A stretch of DNA of 64,000 nucleotides from Pseudomonas tolaasii NCPPB 2192 (lineage in GTDB: Bacteria; Pseudomonadota; Gammaproteobacteria; Pseudomonadales; Pseudomonadaceae). Shown here piece by piece: positions 26,608 to 35,815 of this stretch. The notes beneath the pieces were generated by a model. That model searched no databases. It worked only from the letters and a program-made list of their open reading frames with translations, and was not told the origin of the DNA. Both the position numbers and the translations under genes were made by a program. The stretch is taken from positions 2,790,001 to 2,854,000 of the forward strand of contig NZ_PHHD01000001.1 of assembly GCF_002813445.1 (NCBI RefSeq), read 5' to 3'. Each line of letters starts with the position of its first letter. Position 1 is the first letter of the stretch.

Positions 26608-26636
26608 AGAAAAAAGCCTCCGTCAGGGAGGCTTCC
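26608..26636 (-). terminator. Terminator after the PA3496-like gene
   Basis: GAAGCCTCC-CTGAC-GGAGGCTTTTTTC on the minus strand; the T-run exists only in that direction. Confidence 0.78.
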
Positions 26637-26653
26637 GGTCGTCAACAGGTCGA

Positions 26654-26836
26654 TCAGAGATCGAAGTCGTAATCGGCCAGTTGTTTTTGCAAACGTCGCT
26701 CTTCCAGCAGGTTGTCGATGGTGCGGCGTTTGCTCAAATTGGTCTTGGCTACCTCTGCAACGGGTGCATCCCCATCGTCATCCGCCTCTGCAACGAGGTC
26801 GTCTTCTACATCCAGTTGTTCTTTGCCAGTGCTCAT
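26654..26836 (-). CDS. PA3496-family small acidic protein
   Basis: A 60-residue highly charged protein: an acidic N-terminal half (DVEDDLVAEADDDGDAPVAE) and a basic helical C-terminal half (KRRTIDNLLEERRLQKQL). It matches the PA3496 family annotated as a putative envelope-integrity protein; function is not established. It lies upstream of nth on the same strand as in P. aeruginosa. No membrane segment or signal peptide. Confidence 0.78.
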   Translation of the reverse strand: MSTGKEQLDVEDDLVAEADDDGDAPVAEVAKTNLSKRRTIDNLLEERRLQKQLADYDFDL

Positions 26837-26943
26837 AAGGTTAACTCCAGGCTAAGAGTGCCGTTGGGGCTCCTTATAACGATAATCCATGAACGGGTAA
26901 AAAAGATTTTTTCAATCGACTGATCGAGAAAACCAATGAAGCC

Positions 26944-27582
26944 TCAATCGTCGGACGTCTTGTCCTTGTATTCGCACAAGTCTTCGATGCGGCAGCTCCC
27001 GCAACGCGGCTTGCGGGCCTGGCAAACGTAACGACCGTGAAGGATCAGCCAGTGGTGAGAGTCGAGCAGATACGGCTTTGGCACGAACTTCATCAACTGC
27101 TTTTCCACGTCCACCACATTCTTGCCGCGCGCAATACCGGTGCGGTTACTGACGCGGAAAATATGCGTGTCCACCGCCATGGTCAGTTGCCGGAAGGCGG
27201 TGTTCAGTACCACATTGGCGGTTTTACGGCCCACACCCGGCAAGGCTTCCAGTGCCTCACGGGTCTGCGGGACTTCACTGCCATGCAACTCGACAAGCAG
27301 CCGGCACGTCTCGATCACATTCTTGGCCTTGCTGTTGTACAGGCCGATGGTCTTTATGTACTCGGACAACCCCTCCACCCCCAAGGCATAAATGGCCTCT
27401 GGCGTATTGGCCACCGGGTACAGCCTGGCGGTGGCCTTGTTGACGCCAACGTCAGTGGATTGAGCCGACAGAATCACCGCAATCAGCAACTCGAAGGGCG
27501 TGCTGTAGGCCAGCTCGGTTTTGGGTTCCGGATTGTCTTCGTGAAACCTGCGGAAAATTTCCAGGCGTTTTGCGGCATTCAT
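26944..27582 (-). CDS. nth: Endonuclease III (Nth)
   Basis: A 212-residue DNA glycosylase/AP lyase for oxidised pyrimidines. The helix-hairpin-helix and catalytic lysine are in EALPGVGRKTANVVLN, the catalytic aspartate in AVDTHIFRVSNR, and the [4Fe-4S] ligands in CQARKPRCGSCRIEDLC (C-x6-C-x2-C-x5-C). Length is typical. It lies 67 nt downstream of the rsxB stop on the same strand, as in the rnf-nth arrangement of relatives. Confidence 0.96.
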   Translation of the reverse strand: MNAAKRLEIFRRFHEDNPEPKTELAYSTPFELLIAVILSAQSTDVGVNKATARLYPVANTPEAIYALGVEGLSEYIKTIGLYNSKAKNVIETCRLLVELHGSEVPQTREALEALPGVGRKTANVVLNTAFRQLTMAVDTHIFRVSNRTGIARGKNVVDVEKQLMKFVPKPYLLDSHHWLILHGRYVCQARKPRCGSCRIEDLCEYKDKTSDD

Positions 27583-27649
27583 GGGGCGGGAAGTTCCTGG
27601 CAGACGGTCAGCGGGATTGTATCAATACGCACAGTAAAATTTTTGCGGG

Positions 27650-28606
27650 TCAGGCGTTGCCGTGGGCATCCACTTGGCGCTGCGCCTCATCAACGGCGCC
27701 TTGCGCTTCGGCCAGTTGCTGCGGCTCAGCGTTTGAATCCTGAGCTTTTTTCAGCGCCGCGCGGCGCATCGCCAGCTGGATTTTGGCGCGTTTCAGGTCC
27801 GCGTTATTGCCTGTCGCAGCCACTGTCTTGGGTGCGGTATCCACTTCCAGTGCAGCCAGCGCTTTTTCCGCCGCCTCGAACTGCTGTTGCAGGACGATCA
27901 ATTGCGATTGTTGTTCAAAGGTGGGCGGATGACCAAAAGCTTTCAAGGATTTGTGCAGTTGGGCACGGCTCATGGCAACGGTGACCTTGGCTTTCTTGAC
28001 CGCCGTATCCCGGGCTGTAGCGGCCTCCACAGGGAGTGCCGGCGCCGGGCGCTTGGCCCGCGCCAGGCGCTCGGCGAGCTTCTGAGCCTCCTCGCGCTGC
28101 AATCGTGCATTGCGTTGTTCATAACGCCGCCGCGCACGGTCGCGTTTGAGGCTGCGTTGGTGGCGCAGGTCTTCGCTGGTGGCCATGCCGCCGACAATCG
28201 GCACTAAGCCGGCTGCCGGGCGCATCTCGATGCAGTCAACGGGGCAGGGCGCCACACACAGGTCGCAGCCGGTGCATTCATCCATGATCACGGTGTGCAT
28301 CAACTTCGCGGCGCCGACAATCGCATCCACCGGGCATGCCTGGATGCACTTGGTGCAGCCAATGCATTCGGCCTCGCGGATATAGGCGACCTGGGCCGGC
28401 GCTTCCCCGCGACTGGTGTCCAGGTCCAGCACGGGCACACGCAACAACTGCGCGAGACCCGCGATGGTTTCCTCGCCGCCGGGCGGGCACTTGTTGATCG
28501 CCTCACCGAGCGCGATCCCCTCGGCGTAAGGTTTGCAGCCCGGGTGCCCGCATTTGCCGCACTGGGTCTGCGGCAACAGCGCGTCGATACGTTGAATCAG
28601 GTTCAT
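27650..28606 (-). CDS. rsxB: RsxB/RnfB-like iron-sulfur protein without membrane anchor
   Basis: A 318-residue protein starting MNLIQRIDALLPQTQCGKCG at 28606. The Fe-S domain cysteines are at about 16, 19, 24 and 40 (CGKCGHPGC, NKCPPGG), then two [4Fe-4S] motifs CIGCTKCIQACPVD and CTGCDLCVAPCPVD. Typical RsxB begins with a membrane helix; here the first residues are already the cluster domain, so it should be soluble. After residue 150 comes a long Ala/Lys/Arg/Gln-rich, coiled-coil-like tail. No rsxA, C, D, G or E lies beside it: nth is downstream, metG upstream. Confidence 0.88.
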   Translation of the reverse strand: MNLIQRIDALLPQTQCGKCGHPGCKPYAEGIALGEAINKCPPGGEETIAGLAQLLRVPVLDLDTSRGEAPAQVAYIREAECIGCTKCIQACPVDAIVGAAKLMHTVIMDECTGCDLCVAPCPVDCIEMRPAAGLVPIVGGMATSEDLRHQRSLKRDRARRRYEQRNARLQREEAQKLAERLARAKRPAPALPVEAATARDTAVKKAKVTVAMSRAQLHKSLKAFGHPPTFEQQSQLIVLQQQFEAAEKALAALEVDTAPKTVAATGNNADLKRAKIQLAMRRAALKKAQDSNAEPQQLAEAQGAVDEAQRQVDAHGNA

Positions 28607-28677
28607 GGGGTGATCAATGGCATGCCGGTTAAACAAACAGGCGCTGATTATCCGGCAAGCGGGAAAGGGGGACTAGC

Positions 28678-28712
28678 TGAAAAGCCCCCTCGCCGAAACG
28701 AAGGGGCTTTAT
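28678..28712 (-). terminator. Terminator of metG
   Basis: AAAGCCCCTTCG-TTTCGG-CGAGGGGGCTTTT on the minus strand, just after the metG stop codon. Confidence 0.85.
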
Positions 28713-28719
28713 TGCAGAC

Positions 28720-30771
28720 TTACTTGATGCGTTGACCCGGCTTGGCGCCGCTGTCAGGGCTCAGCAGGTAGATCTCTTCACCGCCGGGGCCGGCCGCCAT
28801 TACCATGCCTTCGGAAATGCCGAACTTCATCTTCCGCGGCTTGAGGTTGGCGATCATCATGGTCAGGCGACCATCGAGCCTGGACGGGTCCGGGTAAGCG
28901 CTCTTGATACCCGAGAACACGTTGCGTTGCTCCCCACCCAGATCCAGCGTCAGGCGCAGCAGCTTGTCGGCCCCTTCCACCGCTTCGGCCTTGACGATCA
29001 GCGCGACGCGCAAGTCAACGGCCGCAAACGCGTCGAACTCGATTTCCGGAGAAATCGGGTCTTTGGTCAGTTCGCCATTGCCCGCGGGGGCGGCCGAGCC
29101 GGTGTCGGTCTGGCTGGCGACCAGGTCTTCTTTCGAAGCGTCGGTCATCGCCTGAACTTTGACCGGGTCGATACGGGTCATCAGCGGCTTGAACTCGTTC
29201 AACTGATGGTTGCTCAGCAGCGTGGTGTGGTCGTTCCAGGTCAGCGGCGGCACGTTGAGGAACGCCTCGGCATCGGCGGCCAGCAACGGCAGTACCGGCT
29301 TGAGGAAGATCACCAACTGGCGGAACAGGTTGACGCCCGTGGCGCAGATCGCCTGGACTTCAGCCTGCTTGCCTTCCTGCTTGTTCAGCGACCACGGTGC
29401 CTTGTCGGCGATCCAGGCGTTGGCACGGTCGGCCAGGCCCATGATTTCGCGCATGGCACGGGCGAAGTCGCGGGCTTCATAGGCGTCGGCAATGCTTGGC
29501 GCGGCGGCCAGGAATGCGTCGGTCAATTCCGGCGCGGCGTTTTCATTCACCAGCACACCGGCGTTGCCCTTGTGGATGAAACCGGCGCAACGGCTGGCGA
29601 TGTTGACGACTTTGCCTACGAGGTCCGAGTTGACCTTCTGTACGAAGTCTTCCAGGTTGAGGTCGAGGTCGTCCACGCCACGGCCCAGCTTGGAGGCGTA
29701 GTAGTAGCGCAGGTATTCCGGCGACAGGTGGTCCAGATAGGTGCGCGCCTTGATAAAGGTGCCACGGGACTTGGACATTTTCTGGCCGTTGACCGTCAGG
29801 TAACCGTGCACGGCAATGCCGGTTGGCTTGCGGTAGCCCGAACCCTGGAGCATCGCCGGCCAGAACAGCGCGTGGAAGTTCACGATGTCCTTGCCGATGA
29901 AGTGATACAGCTCGGCAGTGGAGTCTTTGCCCCAGAAGGCGTCGAAGTCCAGCCCCGGGGTGCGGTCGCAGAGGTTTTTGAAACTGGCCATGTAGCCGAT
30001 GGGCGCATCCAGCCACACGTAGAAATACTTGCCCGGCTCGCCCGGAATCTCGAAACCGAAATACGGTGCATCACGGGAGATGTCCCATTGTTGCAGGCCG
30101 CTGTCGAGCCATTCGGAGAGTTTGTTGGCCACGGCGTCCTGCAAGGTACCGCTGCGGGTCCAGGTTTGCAGCATTTGCTGAAAATCCGGGAGCTTGAAGA
30201 AGAAGTGCTGGGAGTCCTTCAGCACCGGCGTAGCGCCGGAGATGGCCGACTTCGGGTTCTTCAAGTCAGTCGGCGCGTAGGTAGCGCCGCATTTTTCGCA
30301 GTTGTCGCCGTACTGGTCTTCAGTGCCGCACTTGGGGCAGGTGCCCTTGATGAAGCGGTCGGCCAGGAACATTTTCTTTTCCGGGTCGAAATACTGGGTA
30401 ACCGAACGCTGGTCGATGTGCCCGGCTTCCTTCAACCGCAGGTAGATCTGGCTCGACAGCTCGCGGTTTTCTTCGGAGTGGGTCGAGTGGTAATTGTCGA
30501 AATCCACCAGGAACTCGGCAAAGTCGGCGCTGTGTTCAGCCTGCACGTTGGCGATCAGTTGTTCCGGGGTGATCCCTTCCTTTTCGGCGCGCAACATGAT
30601 GGCCGAACCGTGGGCGTCGTCCGCGCAGACATAAATGCATTGATTGCCGCGATGCTTCTGGAAGCGCACCCACATATCGGTCTGGATGTACTCAAGCATA
30701 TGGCCAAGATGGATGGAACCATTGGCATAGGGCAGGGCGCTGGTGACGAGGATCTTGCGTGGCTCGGACAT
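28720..30771 (-). CDS. metG: Methionyl-tRNA synthetase MetG
   Basis: A 683-residue class I synthetase charging elongator and initiator tRNA(Met). HIGH motif as HLGHMLEYIQ (residues 22-25), a zinc knuckle CPKCGTEDQYGDNCEKCGAT (20 residues, four cysteines), KMSKS as GQKMSKSRGTFIKA, and a C-terminal EMAP/tRNA-binding domain from about residue 580 (DLRVALIVKAEAVEGADKLL) that dimerises the enzyme. Full length. Divergent from apbC. Confidence 0.96.
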   Translation of the reverse strand: MSEPRKILVTSALPYANGSIHLGHMLEYIQTDMWVRFQKHRGNQCIYVCADDAHGSAIMLRAEKEGITPEQLIANVQAEHSADFAEFLVDFDNYHSTHSEENRELSSQIYLRLKEAGHIDQRSVTQYFDPEKKMFLADRFIKGTCPKCGTEDQYGDNCEKCGATYAPTDLKNPKSAISGATPVLKDSQHFFFKLPDFQQMLQTWTRSGTLQDAVANKLSEWLDSGLQQWDISRDAPYFGFEIPGEPGKYFYVWLDAPIGYMASFKNLCDRTPGLDFDAFWGKDSTAELYHFIGKDIVNFHALFWPAMLQGSGYRKPTGIAVHGYLTVNGQKMSKSRGTFIKARTYLDHLSPEYLRYYYASKLGRGVDDLDLNLEDFVQKVNSDLVGKVVNIASRCAGFIHKGNAGVLVNENAAPELTDAFLAAAPSIADAYEARDFARAMREIMGLADRANAWIADKAPWSLNKQEGKQAEVQAICATGVNLFRQLVIFLKPVLPLLAADAEAFLNVPPLTWNDHTTLLSNHQLNEFKPLMTRIDPVKVQAMTDASKEDLVASQTDTGSAAPAGNGELTKDPISPEIEFDAFAAVDLRVALIVKAEAVEGADKLLRLTLDLGGEQRNVFSGIKSAYPDPSRLDGRLTMMIANLKPRKMKFGISEGMVMAAGPGGEEIYLLSPDSGAKPGQRIK

Positions 30772-30943
30772 GGGGCTCGGCTACTTGATGAAACGGAGGT
30801 CGGCCACTATAAAGCGCCGGGAAATATATTTCACCCCGTGAGGCTGTTTCCGAATCTTCCCGGCCTTCGAAAGCATGCCGTTGGACGCCTGGAACGGTTA
30901 GGATAGCCGCCTGTTTCAGTCAGTCTTTTTTCGGGAGTAGCCC

Positions 30944-32038
30944 ATGAGCGCCGTCAATCGCGCAGCGGTGGAAGCCGTTCTTCGCCAGTACACCGACCCC
31001 TATTTGAACCAGGACCCGGTCAGCGCCGGCTGTGTACGCGCCATCGAGGTCCAGGGCGACCAGGTGTCGGTCCAGTTGGAACTTGGCTATGCCGCGGGCC
31101 TGTTCAAAAGTGGCTGGGCGCAAATGCTGCAAATGGCCATCGAAGGCCTCGACGGCGTGCGTTCGGCCAAGGTCGACATCCAGTGTGTGATCGCCGCGCA
31201 CAAGGCCCAGGCGCAAATTCCGGGCCTGGCCAACGTCAAGAACGTGGTGGCGGTGGCGTCCGGCAAGGGCGGCGTCGGGAAATCCACCACGGCGGCCAAT
31301 CTGGCCCTGGCCCTGGCGCGTGAAGGCGCACGCGTTGGGATTCTCGACGCGGACATCTACGGCCCCAGCCAGGGCGTGATGTTCGGCATCGCCGAAGGCA
31401 CGCGACCGAAGGTCAAGGACCAGAAATGGTTTGTGCCGATTGAGTCGCTGGGCGTGGAAGTGATGTCCATGGCCTTCCTCACCGACGACAACACGCCGAT
31501 GGTCTGGCGTGGGCCAATGGTCTCCGGCGCGCTGTTGCAACTGGTCACCCAGACCGCCTGGGGCGACCTCGACTACCTGGTCATCGACATGCCGCCAGGC
31601 ACCGGTGATATCCAGCTGACCCTCGCGCAAAAAGTCCCGGTGGCCGGTTCGGTGATTGTCACCACGCCGCAGGACCTGGCGCTGCTGGATGCGAAGAAAG
31701 GCGTGGAGATGTTCCGCAAGGTCAATATCCCGGTGCTGGGCGTGGTCGAAAACATGGCCGTGCACATCTGCTCCAACTGCGGCCATGCCGAGCACCTGTT
31801 CGGTGAAGGCGGTGGCGAGAAACTGGCGACCCAGTACGGGGTTGAGTTGCTGGCTTCACTTCCGCTGTCGATGCTGATTCGCGAGCAGGCTGACGGTGGC
31901 AAGCCGACCGTGGTGGCTGAGCCGGACAGCCAGATCGCGATGGTCTATCAGGAACTGGCCCGTCATGTGGGCGCGCGCATCGTGCTGCAGGAGGCCGCCG
32001 CACCGGCGATGCCGACGATCACGGTCAGCGACGATTGA
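30944..32038 (+). CDS. apbC: Iron-sulfur carrier P-loop ATPase ApbC/Mrp
   Basis: A 364-residue ParA/MinD-type scaffold that binds and transfers [4Fe-4S] clusters. The N-terminal FeS-assembly (MIP18-like) domain spans residues 1-85; the deviant Walker A is ASGKGGVGKSTTAANLALAL (about residue 105), with DADIYGPSQ and DMPPGTGDIQLTL following. The cluster-binding CxxC is in HICSNCGHAEH. Divergent from metG; terminator follows. Its neighbours (rsxB, nth, fdxA) are Fe-S proteins, though linkage is not functional proof. Confidence 0.95.
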   Translation: MSAVNRAAVEAVLRQYTDPYLNQDPVSAGCVRAIEVQGDQVSVQLELGYAAGLFKSGWAQMLQMAIEGLDGVRSAKVDIQCVIAAHKAQAQIPGLANVKNVVAVASGKGGVGKSTTAANLALALAREGARVGILDADIYGPSQGVMFGIAEGTRPKVKDQKWFVPIESLGVEVMSMAFLTDDNTPMVWRGPMVSGALLQLVTQTAWGDLDYLVIDMPPGTGDIQLTLAQKVPVAGSVIVTTPQDLALLDAKKGVEMFRKVNIPVLGVVENMAVHICSNCGHAEHLFGEGGGEKLATQYGVELLASLPLSMLIREQADGGKPTVVAEPDSQIAMVYQELARHVGARIVLQEAAAPAMPTITVSDD

Positions 32039-32049
32039 GGCGGCCATAA

Positions 32050-32082
32050 GGAAAAAAGCCTCGGCATGCCGGGGCTTTTTCT
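32050..32082 (+). terminator. Terminator of apbC
   Basis: AAAGCCTCGGC-AT-GCCGGGGCTTTTTC with a short T-run. Confidence 0.8.
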
Positions 32083-32132
32083 TGCCTGGCGATCCATCAA
32101 GGGGGCCGGTTACGCTTTTACGCAATTGCGCG

Positions 32133-32150
32133 TGTAAGCATTCACTTACT
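32133..32150 (+). promoter_or_regulatory. GacA upstream activating sequence of rsmZ
   Basis: TGTAAGCATTCACTTACT fits the palindromic GacA site TGTAAG-N6-CTTACA with one mismatch at the last base. It lies 190 nt before the rsmZ 5' end, matching the far-upstream placement known for GacA-controlled small RNA genes. Confidence 0.85.
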
Positions 32151-32322
32151 TTTCCGTAAGTGTTTGGGTTTTTTACCGGGTGTGTACGGCTTGAAATGCG
32201 GGAAGACTTTTCTATCTGTTTGAAAAATAACAATTAATTATCGATTCTCTAACGCGTGAGTCTGTCAGCCGTCCGGTTGGATCCCGTTGAACTTCCCGCG
32301 GAACTCTCTAACATCAGTCCTG

Positions 32323-32454
32323 TGTCCACGGATTGACACAGCCATCAAGGAACGGTGGTCAAGGAACGTCGCGGGATGCGATTCATCAGGATGATGAAAA
32401 GGAACACAGGGACTAGGGAAAAAATGTGGGCGGGTCATACCGCCCCTTTTTTTT
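32323..32454 (+). ncRNA. rsmZ: RsmZ, RsmA/RsmE-sequestering small RNA
   Basis: A roughly 130-nt RNA beginning TGTCCACGGATTGACACAGCC-like sequence (5' stem TGTCC..GACACA) and ending in the terminator GGGCGG-TCATA-CCGCCC plus T-run. Between them are repeated GGA motifs (CAAGGAAC twice, GGGATG, CAGGATG, AAGGAAC, CAGGGAC, TAGGGA), several in predicted hairpin loops, the signature of RNAs that titrate RsmA/RsmE. Strong resemblance to RsmZ of P. fluorescens CHA0 as I recall it, plus the GacA site and the adjacent fdxA, make the call. rpoS, its neighbour in P. aeruginosa, is not here. Confidence 0.88.
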
Positions 32455-32487
32455 GCCCGCAGAAAAGTGAAACCGTTTACCCGAAAC

Positions 32488-32518
32488 GCAAAAAAGGCCC
32501 GCAAGGGGCCTTTTTTTA
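32488..32518. terminator. Terminator of fdxA (bidirectional)
   Basis: AAAAAAGGCCC-GCAAG-GGGCCTTTTTTT between rsmZ and fdxA; serves fdxA leaving on the minus strand. Confidence 0.85.
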
Positions 32519-32533
32519 TGGGAGGCGACGCTA

Positions 32534-32857
32534 TCAGCGTTCGAGGTCGGCAATCTTGCCTTTTTTGCCATCCCACTCCGCTGCATCCGGCATCGGATCC
32601 TTGCGTTCAGTGATGTTCGGCCAGATTTCCGCCAGCTCGACGTTCAGCTGAATGAATTCCTGCATTTCCGCCGGGACTTCGTCCTCGGAGAAAATGGCGA
32701 CGGCCGGGCATTCAGGTTCACACAGGGCGCAGTCAATGCACTCGTCCGGGTGGATGACCAGGAAGTTCGGGCCTTCGTAGAAGCAGTCCACCGGACACAC
32801 TTCTACGCAGTCGGTGTACTTGCACTTAATGCAGTTGTCGGTGACGACGAAGGTCAT
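32534..32857 (-). CDS. fdxA: Ferredoxin FdxA (seven-iron type)
   Basis: A 107-residue [3Fe-4S][4Fe-4S] ferredoxin. The N-terminal half carries CIKCKYTDCVEVCPVDC and the second motif is ECIDCALCEPECP, the latter a regular CX2CX2CX3CP. The C-terminal helical extension (EFIQLNVELAEIWPNITERK) is typical of Azotobacter FdI relatives. It lies between rsmZ and mutS as in other pseudomonads. Confidence 0.95.
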   Translation of the reverse strand: MTFVVTDNCIKCKYTDCVEVCPVDCFYEGPNFLVIHPDECIDCALCEPECPAVAIFSEDEVPAEMQEFIQLNVELAEIWPNITERKDPMPDAAEWDGKKGKIADLER

Positions 32858-32999
32858 TTCTAATTTTCTCCTCAGGCGGCGGCAGCGAAACCCTTTGTGG
32901 CAGGGCTCGCGAGGTTCGGGAGCGATAGTCTGCAGGCCAGGCTAAAAGCCTGCAGCATCCCAAACCGCGCGAGAGTCTACCAGCTTGCAAGCCTTAGCG

Positions 33000-35591
33000 T
33001 TATATCCGAACCTTCAGTGCATATAACATTTCGAGCGCTTTGCGCGGCGTCATGTCGTCCAGATCAAGTTTGGCCAGCTCATCCAGCACCGGGTGGGGCA
33101 GGCTGGCGAACATGTCGCTCTGGTGCGGCGCGCTGTTTTTGCTCTTGGCCTTGACCGGGCTGGCTACCACGGTTTCGTGGGGCAGGGCTGTGGTTTCCAG
33201 GCGGCTGAGGTGCTCGCGGGCGCGGCTGATCACCTCGTTCGGCACGCCGGCCAACTGCGCCACGGCCAAACCGTAACTCTGGCTGGCCGGGCCCGGCAAT
33301 ACGTGGTGCAGGAACACGATGCGCTCGTTGTGCTCAGTGGCATTCAGGTGCACGTTGGCCACCAGCGGCTCGCTTTCAGGCAACACCGTCAGTTCAAAAT
33401 AGTGCGTGGCAAACAGCGTGTAGGCGCGCAGATGGGCCAGACGCTCGGCCGCCGCCCATGCCAGCGACAGGCCGTCGAACGTACTTGTGCCGCGTCCCAC
33501 TTCATCCATCAGCACCAGGCTGCGCTCGGTGGCGTTGTGCAGGATGTTGGCGGTTTCGCTCATTTCCACCATAAAGGTCGAACGGCCACCGGCCAGGTCA
33601 TCGCTGGAACCGATCCGCGTGAAAATGCGGTCGACCAGCGACAATTCACAACTGGCTGCCGGTACAAAACTGCCGATATGCGCCAGCAACACGATCAATG
33701 CCGTTTGCCGCATATAGGTGGATTTACCGCCCATGTTCGGGCCGGTAATCACCAGCATGCGCGTGTCGTCATCCAGCGACAGGTCGTTGGCGACGAACGG
33801 CGTGGTCAGCACCTGCTCCACTACCGGGTGGCGCCCCTGCACAATGCGCATGCACGGTTCGCTCACAAAGCGCGGGCAGTTCAGATCAAGGTTCAGCGCG
33901 CGTTCGGCCAGGTTGCTCAGCACATCCAGTTCCGCCAGGGCGCTGGCGGTGTCCTGCAGTGGCGCAAGACGGCTGATCAGGTCTTCGAGCAACGCTTCAT
34001 ACAGCATCTTTTCCCGCGCCAGGGCGCGGCTTTTGGCCGACAACGCCTTGTCTTCGAACTCTTTCAATTCCGGCGTGATAAAGCGCTCGGCACCTTTCAG
34101 GGTCTGGCGACGCTGATAGTCGATAGGCGCCGACTCGGCCTGCTTGCTCGGCAACTCAATAAAGTAGCCGTGAACACGGTTATAGCCGACCTTCAAATTG
34201 GCCAGGCCGGTACGGGCTTTTTCGCGGGCTTCCAGGTCGATGAGGAACTGCCCGGCGTTTTCGCTCAGGGATTGCAGCTCGTCCAGCTCGGTGTCGTAAC
34301 CGGTTTTCAGCACGCCGCCATCACGAATGATCGCCGGCGGATTATCGATAATGGCTTTTTCCAGCAGGGCTGCGAGGTCCGGATAGGTGCCGGTGGTCAC
34401 GGCCAGCTGTTGCAAGTGCGGCGTGTCCAGCTCGGTCATCGCTTCCTGCAATTGCGGCAGGGCGCCGAGGGCATCGCGCAGGCGCGCGAGGTCACGTGGT
34501 CGCGCATTGCGCAGGCCGATCCGCGCCAGGATACGCTCGATGTCGCCGATTTCTTTCAATTGCGGCTGCAGCTTTTCGAAACGGTAGCCATCCAGCAGAC
34601 AGGTAATGGACGTTTGGCGCGCTTGCAGCACCGTCAGGTCGCGCAGCGGACGGTTCAGCCAACGGGTCAGCAAACGGCTGCCCATGGCGGTCTGGCAACG
34701 GTCGACCACCGATTGCAAGGTATTGTCGCGCCCGCCGGCCAGGTTGGTGTCCAGCTCCAGGTTGCGACGGCTCGCGCCGTCCAGCACCACGGTATCGTCC
34801 AGGCGCTCATGGCGCAGGCTGCGCAAGTGCGGCAGGGCGGTGCGCTGGGTTTCTTTCGCATAACCGAGCAGGCAACCGGCGGCGCCGATGGCCAGGGTCA
34901 GGGTTTCGCAACCGAAGCCTTTGAGGTCCTGCACCGAGAATTGCTGGCACAGACTTTTCAGCGCCGAATCCCGCTCGAAATCCCACGGCGCCCGACGCTT
35001 GGTCCCACGGCGCTTTTCCGCCGGCAAGTCCTTCGGCCAATCATCCGGAATCAACAACTCCACCGGGTTGATACGCTCCAGCTCCGCCAACAGGTTTTCC
35101 CAGCCCTTGATCTCCAGCACGCTGAAGTTGCCGCTGGTGATGTCCAGCACCGACAGGCCAAACAGACGCTCGTCACCCAGCACCGCCGCAATCAGGTTGT
35201 CGCGACGCTCATCCAGCAGCGCCTCATCACTCACCGTGCCCGGCGTAATAATGCGCACCACCTGGCGTTCCACGGGCCCCTTGCTCGTTGCCGGGTCGCC
35301 GATCTGCTCACAAATCACCACCGACTCGCCCAGCTTCACCAGCTTGACCAGGTAGCCTTCCAGCGAGTGATAAGGAATGCCACACATCGGAATCGACTGC
35401 CCTGCCGACTGCCCGCGCGCGGTGAGCGTGATGTCCAGCAGCTTGGCCGCCTTCTTTGCGTCTTCATAGAAGATCTCGTAGAAGTCGCCCATGCGATAGA
35501 ACATCAACTGATCAGGGTGCTGGTTTTTCAGGCGCCAGTACTGCTGCATCATCGGGGTGTGGGAGGACAGATCTGAAGTGGCTTTACTCAT
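33000..35591 (-). CDS. mutS: DNA mismatch repair protein MutS
   Basis: An 863-residue mismatch sensor. The start at 35591 (MSKATSDLSSHTPMMQQYWR) is the family start; the frame is open to 35786 but that extension lacks homology-like features. The mismatch-wedging Phe and Glu are in MGDFYEIFYEDA, Walker A in ITGPNMGGKSTYMRQT, Walker B region in LVLMDEVGRGTSTFDG, and a C-terminal tetramer motif ends DLDDMTPRKALEMLYALKV. It forms the left border of the tailocin island. Confidence 0.96.
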   Translation of the reverse strand: MSKATSDLSSHTPMMQQYWRLKNQHPDQLMFYRMGDFYEIFYEDAKKAAKLLDITLTARGQSAGQSIPMCGIPYHSLEGYLVKLVKLGESVVICEQIGDPATSKGPVERQVVRIITPGTVSDEALLDERRDNLIAAVLGDERLFGLSVLDITSGNFSVLEIKGWENLLAELERINPVELLIPDDWPKDLPAEKRRGTKRRAPWDFERDSALKSLCQQFSVQDLKGFGCETLTLAIGAAGCLLGYAKETQRTALPHLRSLRHERLDDTVVLDGASRRNLELDTNLAGGRDNTLQSVVDRCQTAMGSRLLTRWLNRPLRDLTVLQARQTSITCLLDGYRFEKLQPQLKEIGDIERILARIGLRNARPRDLARLRDALGALPQLQEAMTELDTPHLQQLAVTTGTYPDLAALLEKAIIDNPPAIIRDGGVLKTGYDTELDELQSLSENAGQFLIDLEAREKARTGLANLKVGYNRVHGYFIELPSKQAESAPIDYQRRQTLKGAERFITPELKEFEDKALSAKSRALAREKMLYEALLEDLISRLAPLQDTASALAELDVLSNLAERALNLDLNCPRFVSEPCMRIVQGRHPVVEQVLTTPFVANDLSLDDDTRMLVITGPNMGGKSTYMRQTALIVLLAHIGSFVPAASCELSLVDRIFTRIGSSDDLAGGRSTFMVEMSETANILHNATERSLVLMDEVGRGTSTFDGLSLAWAAAERLAHLRAYTLFATHYFELTVLPESEPLVANVHLNATEHNERIVFLHHVLPGPASQSYGLAVAQLAGVPNEVISRAREHLSRLETTALPHETVVASPVKAKSKNSAPHQSDMFASLPHPVLDELAKLDLDDMTPRKALEMLYALKVRI

Positions 35592-35754
35592 TGGGTCGTA
35601 GGCAAATTCGTTGAAAGGAGTGGGGCAAAGATGGGGCGCTTGGCCCTGCGATTTTGCGATGGCGGCAAGGTTAACATGCGAGGTCGGGGGTTCGCAGTTC
35701 GTAAACTGCCAGTGGAAGTCGTCAAAAAGGAACGCCCCAACTGTGGCGAGTAGA

Positions 35755-35780
35755 ATGCATAAAATATGCAAATTAGCATT
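35755..35780. promoter_or_regulatory. Operator candidates upstream of the tailocin repressor gene
   Basis: TGCATAAAATATGCA (35756-35770) is a perfect palindrome with 6-bp arms, overlapping ATGCAAATTAGCAT (35766-35779), a near-palindrome. Both share ATGCAT/ATGCA half-sites with the three operators at 36638-36705, which suggests autoregulation by the repressor encoded 36 nt downstream. Confidence 0.55.
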
Positions 35781-35815
35781 TGCCAACCCCGAAATCCCCC
35801 GGCATCATCCCCGTT

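Noticed and set aside
33000..35786. N-terminal extension of MutS to 35786
   Set aside because: The extra 65 residues have no MutS-like features; start MSKATSDL at 35591 agrees with the family.
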